64,000 nt of DNA from Xenopus tropicalis (Eukaryota > Chordata > Amphibia > Anura > Pipidae), in the NCBI RefSeq assembly GCF_000004195.4, contig NC_030681.2:25436482-25500481 (forward strand). The letters are read 5' to 3'. Positions 1 to 11,513 of this stretch are shown piece after piece (the first letter of the stretch is position 1; every line of letters starts with the position of its first letter). The translations under genes and the position numbers were made by a program. The notes below the pieces were generated by a model. That model saw only the letters and a list, made by a program, of their open reading frames with translations, was not told the DNA's origin and searched no databases.

Positions 1-1589
1 GTGGATCTGAGCCAATCAGCAGGAAGATTCCTCATAGTCATACAAACTGAGCATGTACACTGGTCTTGGTTTTGGTGCAGGAGCGAGGCATAATGGGAAC
101 TTTCTTTACACAGCTCAGAGGCTTCTGATCATCTAAACAGGAGAAATATGGGGAGACTTAAGGGCACTATTGAGACAACTGAAGGTATGCCTGCAGCTTG
201 GGATTAACTCTTTACTAGCCTTTCCTTCTCCTTTAAATGTAATAGAAGGGAGTAAAGTAACCAAAGCAATGGAAAGGAAAGCTGTTGGTGTGATGGTCCA
301 CACTTAAAAACAAGAGTATAATACTAGATAATAAAGAGTTATTGTATGTGCATTTCTAATATTGGCCCCTTTTAACCAATTTAAAGCTGGTGGAAGGTTT
401 TCTCCGAATAGAAAATGGCAAAAAGCCAGGAAGCCCAAGCACAAAACAATGCTAAACATGGTGCTGAGTAAAGAAAACAAAGATGGCTCAGCAATTAGCA
501 GCATTATATATGTTAGCGCTAAGTAGTAACAGATGTTCCTTTTGGTTCCCAACGCATTCCTTCCAAGACCAGAACTACATTTAGACAACAGTTTACATTA
601 AGTACATCCAATTAGGAGTGGCTGGGTGCATAGACCACGTCTACTTGCATACCTTGGGACACATATTTAAGATAACTGTACATGCTACTATATGCTGCAA
701 CATTTATATACTGTAAAGACACGCACCAGACCTGAGTCATCAGCAAACTCCCCATTCTAACTGGCTTAAAGAAGAAAAAAAAACGCAGCGGTTTTGAAGG
801 TGGGTTATTTACAATTTATTACAGTGTAAATTGTCCCTGGGCTATTGTTAAAGATACAGAAGTTTCAGGGTTCAGCTTTTTTATGATCCATTTCACTATG
901 TCATGAAAAACAGACTAGGCACCAAACTACGTTCATTACACTAAAAACCACTAAATCTTTATTGGCTTCCCTAACATTCCAGCCTATTATAGAATTTCAT
1001 ATGGACAGCACATTTCAAACAATAGGCAAAAAGTCACAATGAATTAGCATCTATTCTCTGCCCCATAGATTATAAGAATACACCCATTGGGTTTCATTGG
1101 CAACAAGAGGTTGTGCTTAATGTATTGACTCAAATGTTTTCACTTAAACAGTTAACATTAAGCAAATATCTTATTTATATGTTGAGGGCTTTTATATATT
1201 ATTCAAACTCAAAAAACTTAATGTGAAAATACATGTGAATATACAGTACATTCTTATGCAGCTTTATGGCTTCCTCGTTTATTTGCCCTTAATGGTTTGT
1301 ATAGAGTTTTTTAATTGATTTTTTCCTGCAGCTTCCCAGTTTAATTGACATTTATTTTCACAATTTAAATTCCAGACAGGCGAAAGAAAAAAGTAAATAT
1401 TTTTAATAAATAAATAATACATTCAAAATAAAAGCCAGATAAAGCTTAGATTGCCTCCATCTACATGATCCCAAAATCAAACTTTAAGGTTAACTCTTTC
1501 AAGAAATGCTAAACTAAGATAAAACATCATTTTTTCTATCTAAATGGACACCCTCACATCTCATGGAATGATCTACTGGTATATAAAAC
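1..1589. other. Unique AT-rich DNA, no gene recognised
   Basis: Mostly single-copy, AT-rich sequence. A minus-strand frame of 94 codons at 304-588 is hydrophobic, has no family signature and is not believed. I see no repeat family recurring elsewhere in the window. Confidence 0.5.
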
Positions 1590-2650
1590 ACTGGCAAATG
1601 TATTGAATGGTCCCCTTGTGTATTTATGTGCACAGTTATCATTGCCATCTTCTTCAGTGTAAACCAGGGATCCCCAGCCTTTTTTACTCGTGAGCCACAC
1701 TCAGATGTAAAAGTGTTGGGGAGCCACACAAGCATGAAAAAAGTTCTTTGGGGATGCCAAATAAGGGCTGTGATTGGCTATTGGTAGCCCCATGTGGACT
1801 GCTAGCCTGCAGAAGGCTCTACTTGGAGTAAAACTGTGTCTATATGGTTTTACTTCTGCCTCCAAGCAAGAAATTTAAAAATGGGCATCTACTTGAGGCC
1901 ACTGGGAGCAACATTAAAAGGGATGGTGAGCAACATGTTACTCTCGAGCCACTGTTTGGGGATGACTGGTGTAAATGATCCCAACTTGGTCAACCTTTCC
2001 TCATAACTGAAACCTTCCACACACTTTATTAACTTATCGCTCTTCTTTAGACTTTCTCTATTTAATAAATATCCCTTTTAAGCATTGGAGACCAAAACTG
2101 AATTTCATATTCTAGAGAGTGCCTTACCAGTTCTTTATGATGGGAAAAGATGACCTTCTCCTCCCATAAATCTATACCCCAGAAAAGACATTTTTGGCCT
2201 TTCCTACTGCTGACTGACATTGCTTGGTACTGCTTAGTTTATTATCCTCAATTTCCCTGAGGCCTTCTTCATTAAGGACTTAACCTTACTTAGGCCCATT
2301 AATGGTATAAGTGGCTACATATTTTTAAATCCGAAATGCCAAAGTCCTGGATGAAATGAATTGGGCTGCAGAGCTTTATGTCATTGACAAACACAGATAC
2401 ATTGCTTACATTGCCCTCTGCCAAGTCACTAATGAACAAATTGAATAAACGTTAATTGAATAAAAGTACACAGTCCTTTCGCTAGGTTTCTGCCCATGTG
2501 CAAACCACATTATCAAGACCAACAGACTTTAATTTAAAAAGCAGTAGTTTATGTGGCACTGTATCAAAAGCTTTGGCAAAATCCAAGTGAACCACATCTC
2601 CTGCAACCCCATTGGCTAAGTTGCTTCTCATAAATATTAAAAGAAAATGT
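1590..2650 (-). mobile_element. L2/CR1-superfamily LINE relic (RT region), minus strand, interrupted by a hAT MITE
   Basis: Read on the minus strand, this stretch is collinear with the reverse-transcriptase part of the CR1-like copy at 41.0-43.6 kb. The segment near 2550-2610 (cactgtatcaaaagctttgg, then a reverse-complemented DFAK-type coding stretch) matches 42210-42260, which encodes RT motif A. The segment near 2090-2130 matches the region around 41585-41630. Many frame-breaking changes are present and no open frame survives, so this is an old, dead copy. A 304-bp hAT element splits it at 1665-1968. The left edge is approximate. Divergence from the 41-kb copy suggests an L2-like rather than CR1 lineage; that assignment is inferred. 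Confidence 0.7.
1665..1968 (+). mobile_element. hAT-type MITE (ends CAGGGATCCCCA), 8-bp target duplication
   Basis: The left end cagggatccccagcc (1665) is roughly mirrored by the right end tttggggatgactg (1968). It is flanked by gtgtaaac (1657-1664) and gtgtaaat (1969-1976), a 7/8 match and the 8-bp duplication expected of hAT transposases. Flanking sequence on both sides continues the L2-like LINE, so the element is nested in it. A second, 3'-truncated copy lies at 32506. No coding capacity: non-autonomous. Confidence 0.85.
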
Positions 2651-5600
2651 AAAGATTTGGAATGTTCTGATAAAGATAAAAAAAAGTCCCATATAAGTTA
2701 CACACATTATTTTCCAGAAGAAAAATACTTCCCATAATTAGGGTGTAATTAGCTATTAATTATGTTTATGTAGACATGGTGTGATGCAGTGTAATTCTTC
2801 AAATAATTTCACAGGCTCAAAATTACTATTTGGATTGCTAAAGAGGGAAGGATTCTGTGTTTTAACAAATCTTTCATCCCAAATAGACCCAAAGGGGTCT
2901 ACAGACACTATAATCACTCTTATAGGGAATTCTCTACTGGTGACTTGTCTTATTACATCCCCAAAGTCAAGGTGATACTAATAGAAAAACCCCAACACTA
3001 CTTATTAAATGGCTGCCCTATGTGTATAAAAACTGATTTCCAACAAAGGAATTTAGCAATTGGGCAAGCCTAATCCCTCTCGCTAGTCTTATGTCTCCAT
3101 TAACTGACTTCTTTATGCGCTTAAGTCTTTCAGTGTCAACGTGGAATGTAGGAAAGAGCAAAACAGGATAAAGATTATGCACAAAATAAATTATTGTCTG
3201 GAACCCACAGATTACAATGAAGTGTTGTAAGGTGTAAAATTCATATATTAGCAGCATGAGATCAAACATATCAATCAAATGCCAAATCGTAACACAGATA
3301 GACATCAGCAGATATGGCCAAGCCCAGCAGACAAGCAGAACAGACATAAAAAGAAACACTTGGCAAAGAGAGGCATGTTTTATAAATAACCTAGTATCCT
3401 TATATATACAGCACATAAAAGGTAGCCTGGCCCATATACAGCATTCAGGCTGAATTCTACTATATTTTCTGAGCCTAGACAGTTACTCTATAGCTGACCA
3501 TACACGCCCTGTTATTATCATATGAAACAAGTACAATTTTTGGTGCAGGTAATATGGATTGACTAGGTGAACAATATCGTAAAAGCCTTGGATATAGGTG
3601 GTACTACTCTTTCTCTTCTGTGGTGTAACCTTACACTTCAACTTATTACTACTACTATTAAAGACATATAAAGTAGACCTGTAACCAACATTGATTGCTT
3701 TTGATGTGCAAAATTTGGTAATATACTGGAAATCCAACTGACACCTCCGACAAAGGTTAATGTTAGGGATTTGCAACATGGTAAGTTATTCTTACTGCAC
3801 TGAGCTCTAATACCCATAGAACCACAATGAACTACACATTTCCCAAACAGGCCCTCCTGCCTATTGGCTTATTCTAAAGGGTTACAGACCAAGGCTATAG
3901 GATAGCACTAAGTGCTAGTGGCCAGAATGCAAGTCAGCAACCTATTCTCATGCCAACTGCAAATAGACATTCTATTCCATTAGACAAATACAGAACAGAA
4001 ATTTCAGTGACTGGGATTTGTCGAATTTTTACTGTTTATAGTGCACAAAGATCTTATATTTCCTTTATATTCTGTACTTAACCTTGACTAGGAAAGAAAG
4101 CAAAATAATATTTGACATTTTTTAATCACTGATTTGCACTTTATGCATTCTAAAGTAAGAAGAATGTAGCAGATTTTCCAAAAGACTCTGTAAATACAAG
4201 TATCAGCTTGCTGCAATCTAAAATCTGCGTGTTTTGCCAACACACCTGCAAAACCTGGGTTTATCAAGGACATTAAGTTATTTGATATAAAGTAGCAGCC
4301 AGCCTTTCAGTGGGCTGTGTATTCACCCCCCACATTTGAAATGCCTTTTTTTCCAGTAGTGCGTTCAGGCCAGGATTTCATACAATAACATAAATGCAGA
4401 AGGGACTCAAATTATAGCTATTCAGATGCTCATTTTTGAGTGGGTTTTCAAACTGTGGAGCCTGCCCCCAACCCAATGGAGCCAACCCACAACCCATTAA
4501 GGGTGACTTATTACCTGTTGTAGACATTTATGGAAACCCAACCTGAAGGACACTGAAGGACAACTTATTTGTTGCCTTATATATTCTTAAAACCACAGCA
4601 GGGTGACTGTATGACACATTTTCTTTATGGAAGGCCTCTGCTAAAGATCCCTCACCTAGGTTTCTAGTATTTATTTCCTTATTGGATGGCTTAATTTAAA
4701 AAGTGGGCATCCTGGTTTTAGGAACATATCTGCTGTTGAGTTGTTTTATGTCTTTTTGTTTCCTCATTGAAGTATCCAGCTACACTATTATGTTGTAGGC
4801 TTTATCATATCCAGGTCTTTCAGAAGAATAATTGGGTTAGTGCCATGGCTTTGGTGGGGACCTCTCTAATCAAAAGACCTGATATCTGAGATTTCCATAT
4901 CTTTGCATTTTGTTAAATGAGGGCCGTGGTGCGTCCATTTCCTGCTTCCGGTAATTAAATACCTTACCAATTTCATCTTGGTCATTTTCTAATTGAAACA
5001 TGTTCTTGATTTTGTTGTCTGGAACAAGAAGAAAATAAACAGCTGAAAAAAATCACCATTAATCAATCTAGCATTTTTTTTTTGCACATCCGCCAAAGCT
5101 AAGATGATCTTATTTGTGCATCTAAGGAATTTGGAGGCTCTTGATCGTTCCTGGAAATGTTACTGGTATCTTGTTTCCTTAAACTGCACACTTCCATGCC
5201 ACCATGCTTTCTATCCATAGTAAAGGAACTGATCTGCATTATAGTGTTATAGAGATTTCAATTTCCTTCCTTACTGGGCCATCTTTACTCAATGTCTATT
5301 TAGTCTAAACCATTTTTACCATGAAATGGAACTTGTGTCTCAAATATATCTTTTTGTTTTGTCCAGAATGGACCTGGGTTTGGAGAAACAATATATTATC
5401 TATTAATTAATTGTGAGAATATAAGTCAAGGTTAGATTTATCGGTGAGTAAGATGGTAACTTCAGCTTGCATGGTAGCACAGTTCCTGTCAACTTGGTTA
5501 ACAATGAAAAGGTAGGATTGATTTTTGGAGATTTCTGGAGATTCACTATCATTATATACTAAGGGGGACATTTACTAACGTTCGTATTTAATTTTTTTGT

Positions 5601-5709
5601 CATGATTCATGTTTTTTTGTGCTAAAATGTGATTTGTTAAGTGTCAAAACCCAGAGAAGTCACTAATACAAAACTTCATCAGTTGGAAGATCTTCTTTTG
5701 CTTCGTGGT
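2651..5709. other. Unique DNA, no gene or repeat recognised
   Basis: About 3 kb of mostly single-copy sequence. A 132-codon minus-strand frame at 3018-3416 is hydrophobic (Leu/Ile/Phe/Tyr from AT-rich codons) and shows no recognisable domain, so I do not call it. The stretch 3060-3160 has higher complexity (TAATCCC and TTAAC cores) and could be conserved non-coding sequence; this is only an impression. Confidence 0.45.
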
Positions 5710-6504
5710 ACAGGTATGGGATCCCTTATCCGGAAACCCGTTATCCAGAAAGCTCCGAATTACGGGAGGCCAGTCTCCCATAGACTCCATTTTAATCAAA
5801 TAATTCAGGTTTTTAAAACTGATTTCTTTTTTCTCTGTATTAATAAAACAGTACCTTGTTCCCAACTAATATATAATTAAAGGACAATGAAAGGTTAATA
5901 TAAATTAAAAGTAAGTCTAAAGGCATTCTTTTTAAGTACTTACTGCATATCTAAATTCCCAGATCCCTGCTTGTTTCTCTGAGATATGGTGCTGGCAGCC
6001 TACAGCAGTGTGAAGCCTACAGTGACATCACTGAAATCTCTCTCCCCTTTCTGTAGGTGCCAGCGGCAGCCTTCCTATTCTCTGAGCATGTGTGTAACTT
6101 GATCCTGTCTCCTGTTCTGAGCTACACATGCCCACCAGCCAATCAGAAGCGGATCTGGCAGAGGGGAGGGGGGGAGGGAATGAAACACATGTGCAGTATG
6201 AAGCAAGGAGGGAAAGGAAGGGAGAATACCTTTTTAGAGATGGCTGCCTGTTCTAGAAAATGTGAGTAAGTGTGACTGAGTAAATATGTGATTAGGTGAG
6301 CCAAAAGTGTGGCGTTTTTACCAAACAATAGGAGGACTATTGGGCAGTATGCTTTTTACATTTTGACTTGCATTCTCCTTTAATCCTTTGTTGTTTTATT
6401 GATTTTTTAGTAGACTTAAGGTATGGGGATCCAAATTACGGAAAGACCCCTTGTCCGGAACACCCTTGGTCCTGAGCATTCTGGATAATGGGTCCTATAC
6501 CCGT
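5710..6504 (-). mobile_element. ACAGGTATGGG-family MITE, inverted, split by a TTAA-type MITE
   Basis: The left end acaggtatgggatccctta and a degenerate right end (ggataatgggtcctatac) form the inverted ends of the commonest family in the window. Compared with the copies at 35289 or 46810 it reads in the opposite orientation (taataaaacagtacc in place of ggtactgttttatta). The interior is broken at a TTAA by the element at 5881-6379. No 113-bp array is present. Confidence 0.8.
5881..6379. mobile_element. TTAA-target (Kolobok/T2-type) MITE, nested
   Basis: TTAA at 5877-5880 and again at 6380-6383 flank a 499-bp element with inverted ends aggacaatg / cattctcct. TTAA duplication with AAGG-type ends is the signature of Xenopus T2/Kolobok non-autonomous elements (family knowledge). 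The two flanks join into a continuous ACAGGTATGGG-family host. Short frames on both strands inside it are incidental. Confidence 0.8.
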
Positions 6505-6867
6505 ATTAGAGGTTTTCGGATTTTTCAAAAGCTCCATTAGTTGGTTTTTTCCATGTTTTTTTTTGTTCGTGCTTTTTCAATTTATATCTTTTAATAAATA
6601 AGTAGACATTCGTGGGTTTTAGTGGAAATGAGTTAATTTGTGATTTCAATAAACTTTAAAGCCACAAAAATGAGAATGCTGATAAATGTGCCTCGTAATG
6701 TAAATTCATCATCTGGTCGTTGGCAAGATATTAAGACCTTAAGATCTTACAGGGAGCTTGGCTAATACGCAAATTTACTATAGAAGTACAAAATGTGCAA
6801 AAAGTATCAGTGTAATTGCACCAGATATTAGATAATTATTAGATAATATTATTAATAAACTGTATGT

Positions 6868-7345
6868 ACAGGTATGGGACTCATTATCCAGAATTCTCGG
6901 GACCTGGGTTTTTAGGGATAAGGGATCTTTCCATAATTCAGATCTCCTACATTAAGTCTACTAAAAAATCATTTAAACATTAAATAAACCCAATAGGGCT
7001 GTTCTGCCCCCAATAAGGGGTAATTATATCTTAGTTGGGATCAAGTACAGGTACTGTTTTATTATTACAGAGAAAAGGGAATCATTTAACCATGAAATAA
7101 ACCCAATAGGGCTGTTCTGCCCCCAATAAGGGGTAATTATATCTTAGTTGGGATCAAGTACAGGTACTGTTTTATTATTACAGAGAAAAGGGAATCATTT
7201 AACCATTAAATAAACCCAATAGGGCTGTTCTGCCCCCAATAAGGGGTAATTATATCTTAGTTGGGATCATATACAAGGTACTGTTTTATTATTACAGAGA
7301 AAAAGGAAATCATTTTTAAAAATGTGAATTATGTGAATTAATGTG
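6868..7345 (+). mobile_element. ACAGGTATGGG-family MITE with three 113-bp units, 3' end missing
   Basis: The left terminus starts at 6868. Three internal units follow, with the caatagg landmark at 6991, 7104 and 7217, an exact 113-bp step. The sequence leaves the family after about 7330 without reaching the right inverted end, so the copy is 3'-truncated or deleted. At 6950-6970 it shows the uninterrupted attaagtctactaaaaaatc site that is invaded in three other copies. Confidence 0.8.
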
Positions 7346-8250
7346 GGTTTACTTACATGTCCTTTAGCTTCACACAATTTATCTGACACAAGATCTCAGC
7401 ACCAATAACCACAAGACACCGTCACTATGAGCAAAGCTTCTGATTTTGGTTATAATGAAGGCTAACTCAATAGACATCTCATAAACCATTGTTTTCATTT
7501 AGGGCATTTCTTAGTATGTGACGTCATTCTAATGAGCTTTCACTTGGGATAATGGCAGCTTACTGGATTTTATGTTTGATTGCGTTTTTGAATACAAAGA
7601 CTTTCTTGCAGCACAGATAAAATATTGTCAAAATTGTAAATTTTATGATGTTCAGTTTTGAAAAATACAATAGGCCTATGGTGGAAATTATAGAGAAATG
7701 CAAATTGTCCATGGTTAGGGAACTCTTGATGGATTAACAGTCTGATCTTTTCTCTCTGACAGAATGTTCTTCTGTGGCTCTACTGGCAGTAGCATCAGGC
7801 CACAGGAACTTAAGCCCTTAACCCAGTCAGTAGAAACCAGAGTGTAATGGACACAATATTCAGCATTGGTACTGGGAGATTTATGGAAGACACATCCACT
7901 GGTCAAAAACTCAGGGAAGGGCTCATGTGATGCATTTACTGAAGGTTTACTAGCCAGACTAGACAGGGTAGGATGTAATGATTAAATAAACAGAATTAAA
8001 ATCAAGTGTTATATGGCTGGATGCTTGACTAATACAAGGGAAGGCTGCACATTATGAAACATCTTATAAACGATTTAGGGATAAAAAAAACTTACTGACT
8101 GCAGGAAGTGAGATTCTTTGGCCTAAAATACACCTTGTTGGGATTCTAAAGTGAAAAGATCATCAATACAATGAGTCAGAGGCAGGGACTTACTACCTTG
8201 ACTTTGTCGATCTATAGAAGCTTTCTAGTGCACCTATTACCAAGCTGTTC
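7346..8250. other. Unique DNA with a CRE palindrome
   Basis: No gene recognised. The part at 7480-7670 is complex, non-repetitive sequence with a perfect TGACGTCA (see separate entry) and several TAAT/ATTA cores, making it a weak candidate regulatory element. Confidence 0.4.
7519..7526. promoter_or_regulatory. Perfect CRE (TGACGTCA) match
   Basis: The full palindromic CREB/ATF consensus occurs once, in non-repetitive sequence. Consensus match is seen; function is inference. An 8-bp match is expected by chance roughly once per 65 kb, so the site alone proves little. Confidence 0.25.
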
Positions 8251-8254
8251 TTAA

Positions 8255-8545
8255 GGTGGCCATACACGGGCCGATTGTAGCTGCCGATATCGGTCCCTTG
8301 GACCAATTCGGCAGCTTGACGGGCCACGTAGGGGCAGAAACGACGGCCATACCCGACCGATATCTGGCCTGAAATTGGGCAGGTTAAAAGATTTAGTCAG
8401 ATTGGGGACTGCATCGGCTCGGTGATGCGGTCCCTGAACCGACTGCCCCATTGCCGCCATTATAATTTGATCGTTTGGCCCCAGCCTACATGTTCCCCGA
8501 TATCGCCCACCTGTAGGTGGGGATATCGGGTAAAGATCCGCTCGC
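8255..8545 (+). mobile_element. TTAAGGTGGCCATACACGGG-family repeat, 3'-truncated
   Basis: Starts directly after TTAA (8251-8254) with the terminus aggtggccatacacgggcc. The interior is rich in GATATCGG and CCGACCGATAT motifs shared with 38850-39087 and 51108-51281. The opposite end (ggcccgtgtatggccacctt) is missing, so the right side is truncated. It is CG-rich against its surroundings. TTAA target suggests a piggyBac/Kolobok-like mechanism (inference). Confidence 0.7.
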
Positions 8546-9647
8546 TTGGCGACCTTTAGTCTCTGAGAGCAGAGGTCTGCTTGTCATTATACTCAAACGT
8601 TTTACCTGCAAATATCTTAGTTCAGATCCTTTTTGGTTAGGACTTTGGCTTGGTGGTGGGATTTCCTTTACCATCATGCTTCAGGTTCAGACTGTAAATC
8701 TGTAGCTTCTGGCAAATGGCGGGGGTGCTGCAGAAAGATGCCATTGGTTTATTTAGTGGGCCTGTGGGGCATTGCTTGGGCCTCTGTGTTCTTGAGATAC
8801 CAGGGCCGGTTTTGAATGTCAGATTGGACCTGGTCTGCTTTGTTCATAGTTCACCTTTCCTGCTTAAAAACAAGTTTCATAAACCAGAAACAAGTCCACT
8901 TGGTGAAACCAGAACTGGCTGCCACATAGTGACATGGGCTGCAGATGTGTGCAAATATAATCCACTACGTGCCTTGTACTGAGGGATCATTTCAGGTGAA
9001 GTTACATGGAGGCTGGTTGCTGTGGCATCAGGCAATGGTGGTGTAAGTGCAGGGCCAGCAGGACTGGGACCCCCCTTGTATGCCAGTAAGCCAATCAGCA
9101 AGGTGACATTTTCTGTAAAGAGCAGTGACTTTGTTCTGGGGTTAATGTACATGACATTGTCTCTGCACTTATCCTGTCTTTTGTTCTGGGTTTACTATGC
9201 ATGAAATAGGAACTATAGTTATACTATTAAGCATTCAGGAGGGTTTTACCTGGACCTAGAATTGTATTTATCCTACTATGTGTTCTTGGGACATTATATA
9301 TTAAATTGGTATAAAACTTGTTATGCGTTATAAGGTATTTTACATGACATTGCCACTGCATTTACCTTGCCACATGCCCTGGGGTATTATACATGGAATT
9401 GCTTCTAGGATACTATGAATGAATCAGTATAGAAACTACCCTTTTGCCTTCCAGGCATAAAAATCACCCTCCTGCACTAGTGTTGACAGACTGACAAAAA
9501 CAAATAGCAGAATTGCCTCTGTTATAACTTTAGTACAATTCTTCATACAAAGCTTTGTAAACATGGCTTGAACTTTGTTTTGTTCTAAATCACTTGTAGA
9601 ATAACTGCCGTATTTTCCTCAGTGCCAACTAGGTAAGTTTCTTATGG
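8546..9647. other. Mostly unique DNA, no gene recognised
   Basis: Overlapping short frames on both strands (60-91 codons) between 8486 and 9204 contradict one another and show no domain. Around 9110-9420 there are loosely repeated acatgac/tgttctggg phrases that may be remnants of a degraded tandem unit. Confidence 0.4.
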
Positions 9648-9870
9648 TTTTTGTATGTATGTATATCTTTATTTATAAAGCGCTACTTATGTACGCAGCG
9701 CTGTACAGTAGAATACATTAATACAAACAGGGGGTTATTAGGATAATAATAGATAAATACAAAGTATAACAATAAATACAAATAAATACAAGATACAGTT
9801 GCAATAAGTTAAGAGTCAAAGGCACAATAGGATAGAGGTCCGTGCCCCGAAGAGCTTACAATCTAGATTT
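9648..9870 (+). repeat. Dispersed repeat 'tttataaagcgctactta...gagcttacaatcta'
   Basis: Shares start (atgtatatctttatttataa), interior (gcagcgctgtacagtagaat) and end (gagcttacaatct) with 26735-26958 and 60185-60412; a cousin lies at 23843-24640. The edges are consistent between copies, so it is a discrete interspersed element. I cannot assign the superfamily, as no clear inverted ends or target duplication are visible. Confidence 0.7.
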
Positions 9871-10500
9871 TTTTTGTGTTTTGATGTTTTTAAGGCTGCT
9901 GTTTCCATGACAACTGACTAAACCCAGAGATATGACATATGGTACCTGTACTAGCAATATCTAAACCAATCACTATATGGGCAATCATATATATATATTA
10001 TATATAAAGGCACACTTATGAAACTACAAATTGAGTCCTAGTTTCAGTAATGTGATCCAAGGGACATTACTATGTATGTTATTTTCAGGTTATTCATGGT
10101 TATTCTATATTATTTGCATATCTAGCAATGTTATGCAATAAGTCATTCTATAAAATGATGGGGCACAATTAAAAGGTATCATAAAAGTAGGTGGATAGAG
10201 AGTGCAATACGCAGTATGTGTGTTTTGTAAAACACAGGCATTTATTACTCAAACAGCAGTATATTCCCCACCAGTGACTGAGAACTAAAAATGTTTGAAC
10301 TAAAGAGATTGTAACCAAAGCTTGAAATAATGGTGGTGGTGATGGTGGGGGGCAATATCAATGTAAGAAATCTGCAAAATGAAGAAAGACAATTTTATTT
10401 CACAGTGTGATTAGTGTTGGGCTGGCCCTCGAGAGAAGTTGACATTCACGGTCCACTTTGATTTGGGCAATGCTTCTTTTTACAGGTGTTATATGGACCT
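9871..10500. other. Unique AT-rich DNA
   Basis: Nothing gene-like. A short TA run lies near 9988-10005 and a GGT/GGTGAT cluster near 10330-10345. Confidence 0.4.
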
Positions 10501-10542
10501 ATAATGGAAGAAGAAAGGATCAGCCCTTTCTTCTTCCATTAT
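10501..10542. repeat. Perfect 18-bp hairpin with 6-nt loop
   Basis: The arm ataatggaagaagaaagg (10501-10518) is the exact reverse complement of 10525-10542, separated by atcagc. The arms are purine/pyrimidine-asymmetric. It may be the remnant of a foldback element. Confidence 0.8.
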
Positions 10543-10613
10543 ATTCCATTATATTTCTTGAATATTTCTTGGGTGCGGCCCTCCAGCAGACAGGCTAGAA
10601 AAAAAAGGCCATG

Positions 10614-10700
10614 TAGTGATGGGTAAATCTGTCCTGTTTCAATTGGGTGAAAATTCGCAAAATGCACTGAAGTCAATGGGTGTTTTTCTTTATGGTAACT
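10614..10700 (+). mobile_element. Fragment of the TAGTGATGAGCGAAT hAT-type MITE
   Basis: tagtgatgggtaaatctgtc matches the left end of the full copy at 28425, followed by a diverged interior (gaaaattcgcaaaatgc). The right end is not recognisable. Confidence 0.5.
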
Positions 10701-10744
10701 TTTTCCAAGCCACACAACTTTTTTACAATACATTAGAGTCTATT

Positions 10745-10890
10745 GGGGTTATGTAATAAAAGGCCCTGGAGCAGTAACCCATAGCAGGTAGAATTTACTG
10801 GTCATCTGTTTGAAAGCAAATATCTTATTGGTTGCAATGGGTTATTGCAACTTATTGCCTTTTATTACATATGGGGGTATGGGCATATTT
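10745..10890. repeat. Repeat containing 'cttattggttgcaatgggtta'
   Basis: Carries the phrase agcaaatatcttattggttg...gggttattgcaacttattgcctttta, shared with 34205-34300 and 40210-40300, and in part with 22690-22735. Its internal aacccatagca / tgcaatgggtta segments are complementary, as in a degraded palindromic MITE. Confidence 0.5.
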
Positions 10891-11019
10891 TTGCAACAAA
10901 ACCTAGCAAAAAATTTAATTAATCAAAGACCAGTTTAAAAGTTACCTAGAATATGTCTATAACATTTAAAGGAAACCCCCCTACAAACAAAAGCCCCTGC
11001 CCACTGCCCTCTATTGGCC

Positions 11020-11513
11020 TTCCTCCCTGCTACCTCCCTACTCCCTCCCTGCCCCCTCCCTACTCCCTCCCCACTCCCTCCCAACTTCCTCCCTGGTACC
11101 TCCCTACTCCCTCCCTGCCCCCTCCCTACTCCCTCCCCACTCCCTCCCAACTTCCTCCCTGGTACCTCCCTACTCCCTCCCTGCCCCCTCCCTACTCCCT
11201 CCCCACTCCCTCCCAACTTCCTCCCTGGTACCTCCCTACTCCCTCCCTGCCCCCTCCCTACTCCCTCCCCACTCCCTCCCAACTTCCTCCCTGGTACCTC
11301 CCTACTCCCTCCCTGCCCCCTCACTACTCCCTCCCCACTCCCTCCCTACTCCCTCCCTGCCCCCTCCCTACTCCCTCCTCACTCCCTCCCCACTTCTTCC
11401 CTACTCCCTCCCTGCTCCCTCCCCACTCCCTCCCCACTTCTTCCCTACTCCCTCCCTGCTCCCTCCCCACTCCCTCCCCACTTCTTCCCTACTCCCTCCC
11501 TGCTCCCTCCCTT
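11020..11513. repeat. CT-rich minisatellite built on an 11-bp unit (66-bp and 44-bp higher-order periods)
   Basis: The plus strand is almost pure pyrimidine. The base unit is 11 bp (tactccctccc and variants). In the left part six variants form a 66-bp period: ggtacc recurs at 11095, 11161, 11227 and 11293. In the right part four variants form a 44-bp period: cttcttcc at 11393, 11437 and 11481. The long Pro/Leu/Ser-rich frames on plus and Gly/Arg-rich frames on minus are by-products. Mirror-symmetric homopyrimidine DNA of this type can form triplex (H-DNA) structures (general knowledge). Confidence 0.92.

Noticed and set aside
3018..3416. 132-codon hydrophobic minus-strand frame
   Set aside because: AT-rich codon composition, no domain or splice signal context, and overlaps a plus-strand frame.
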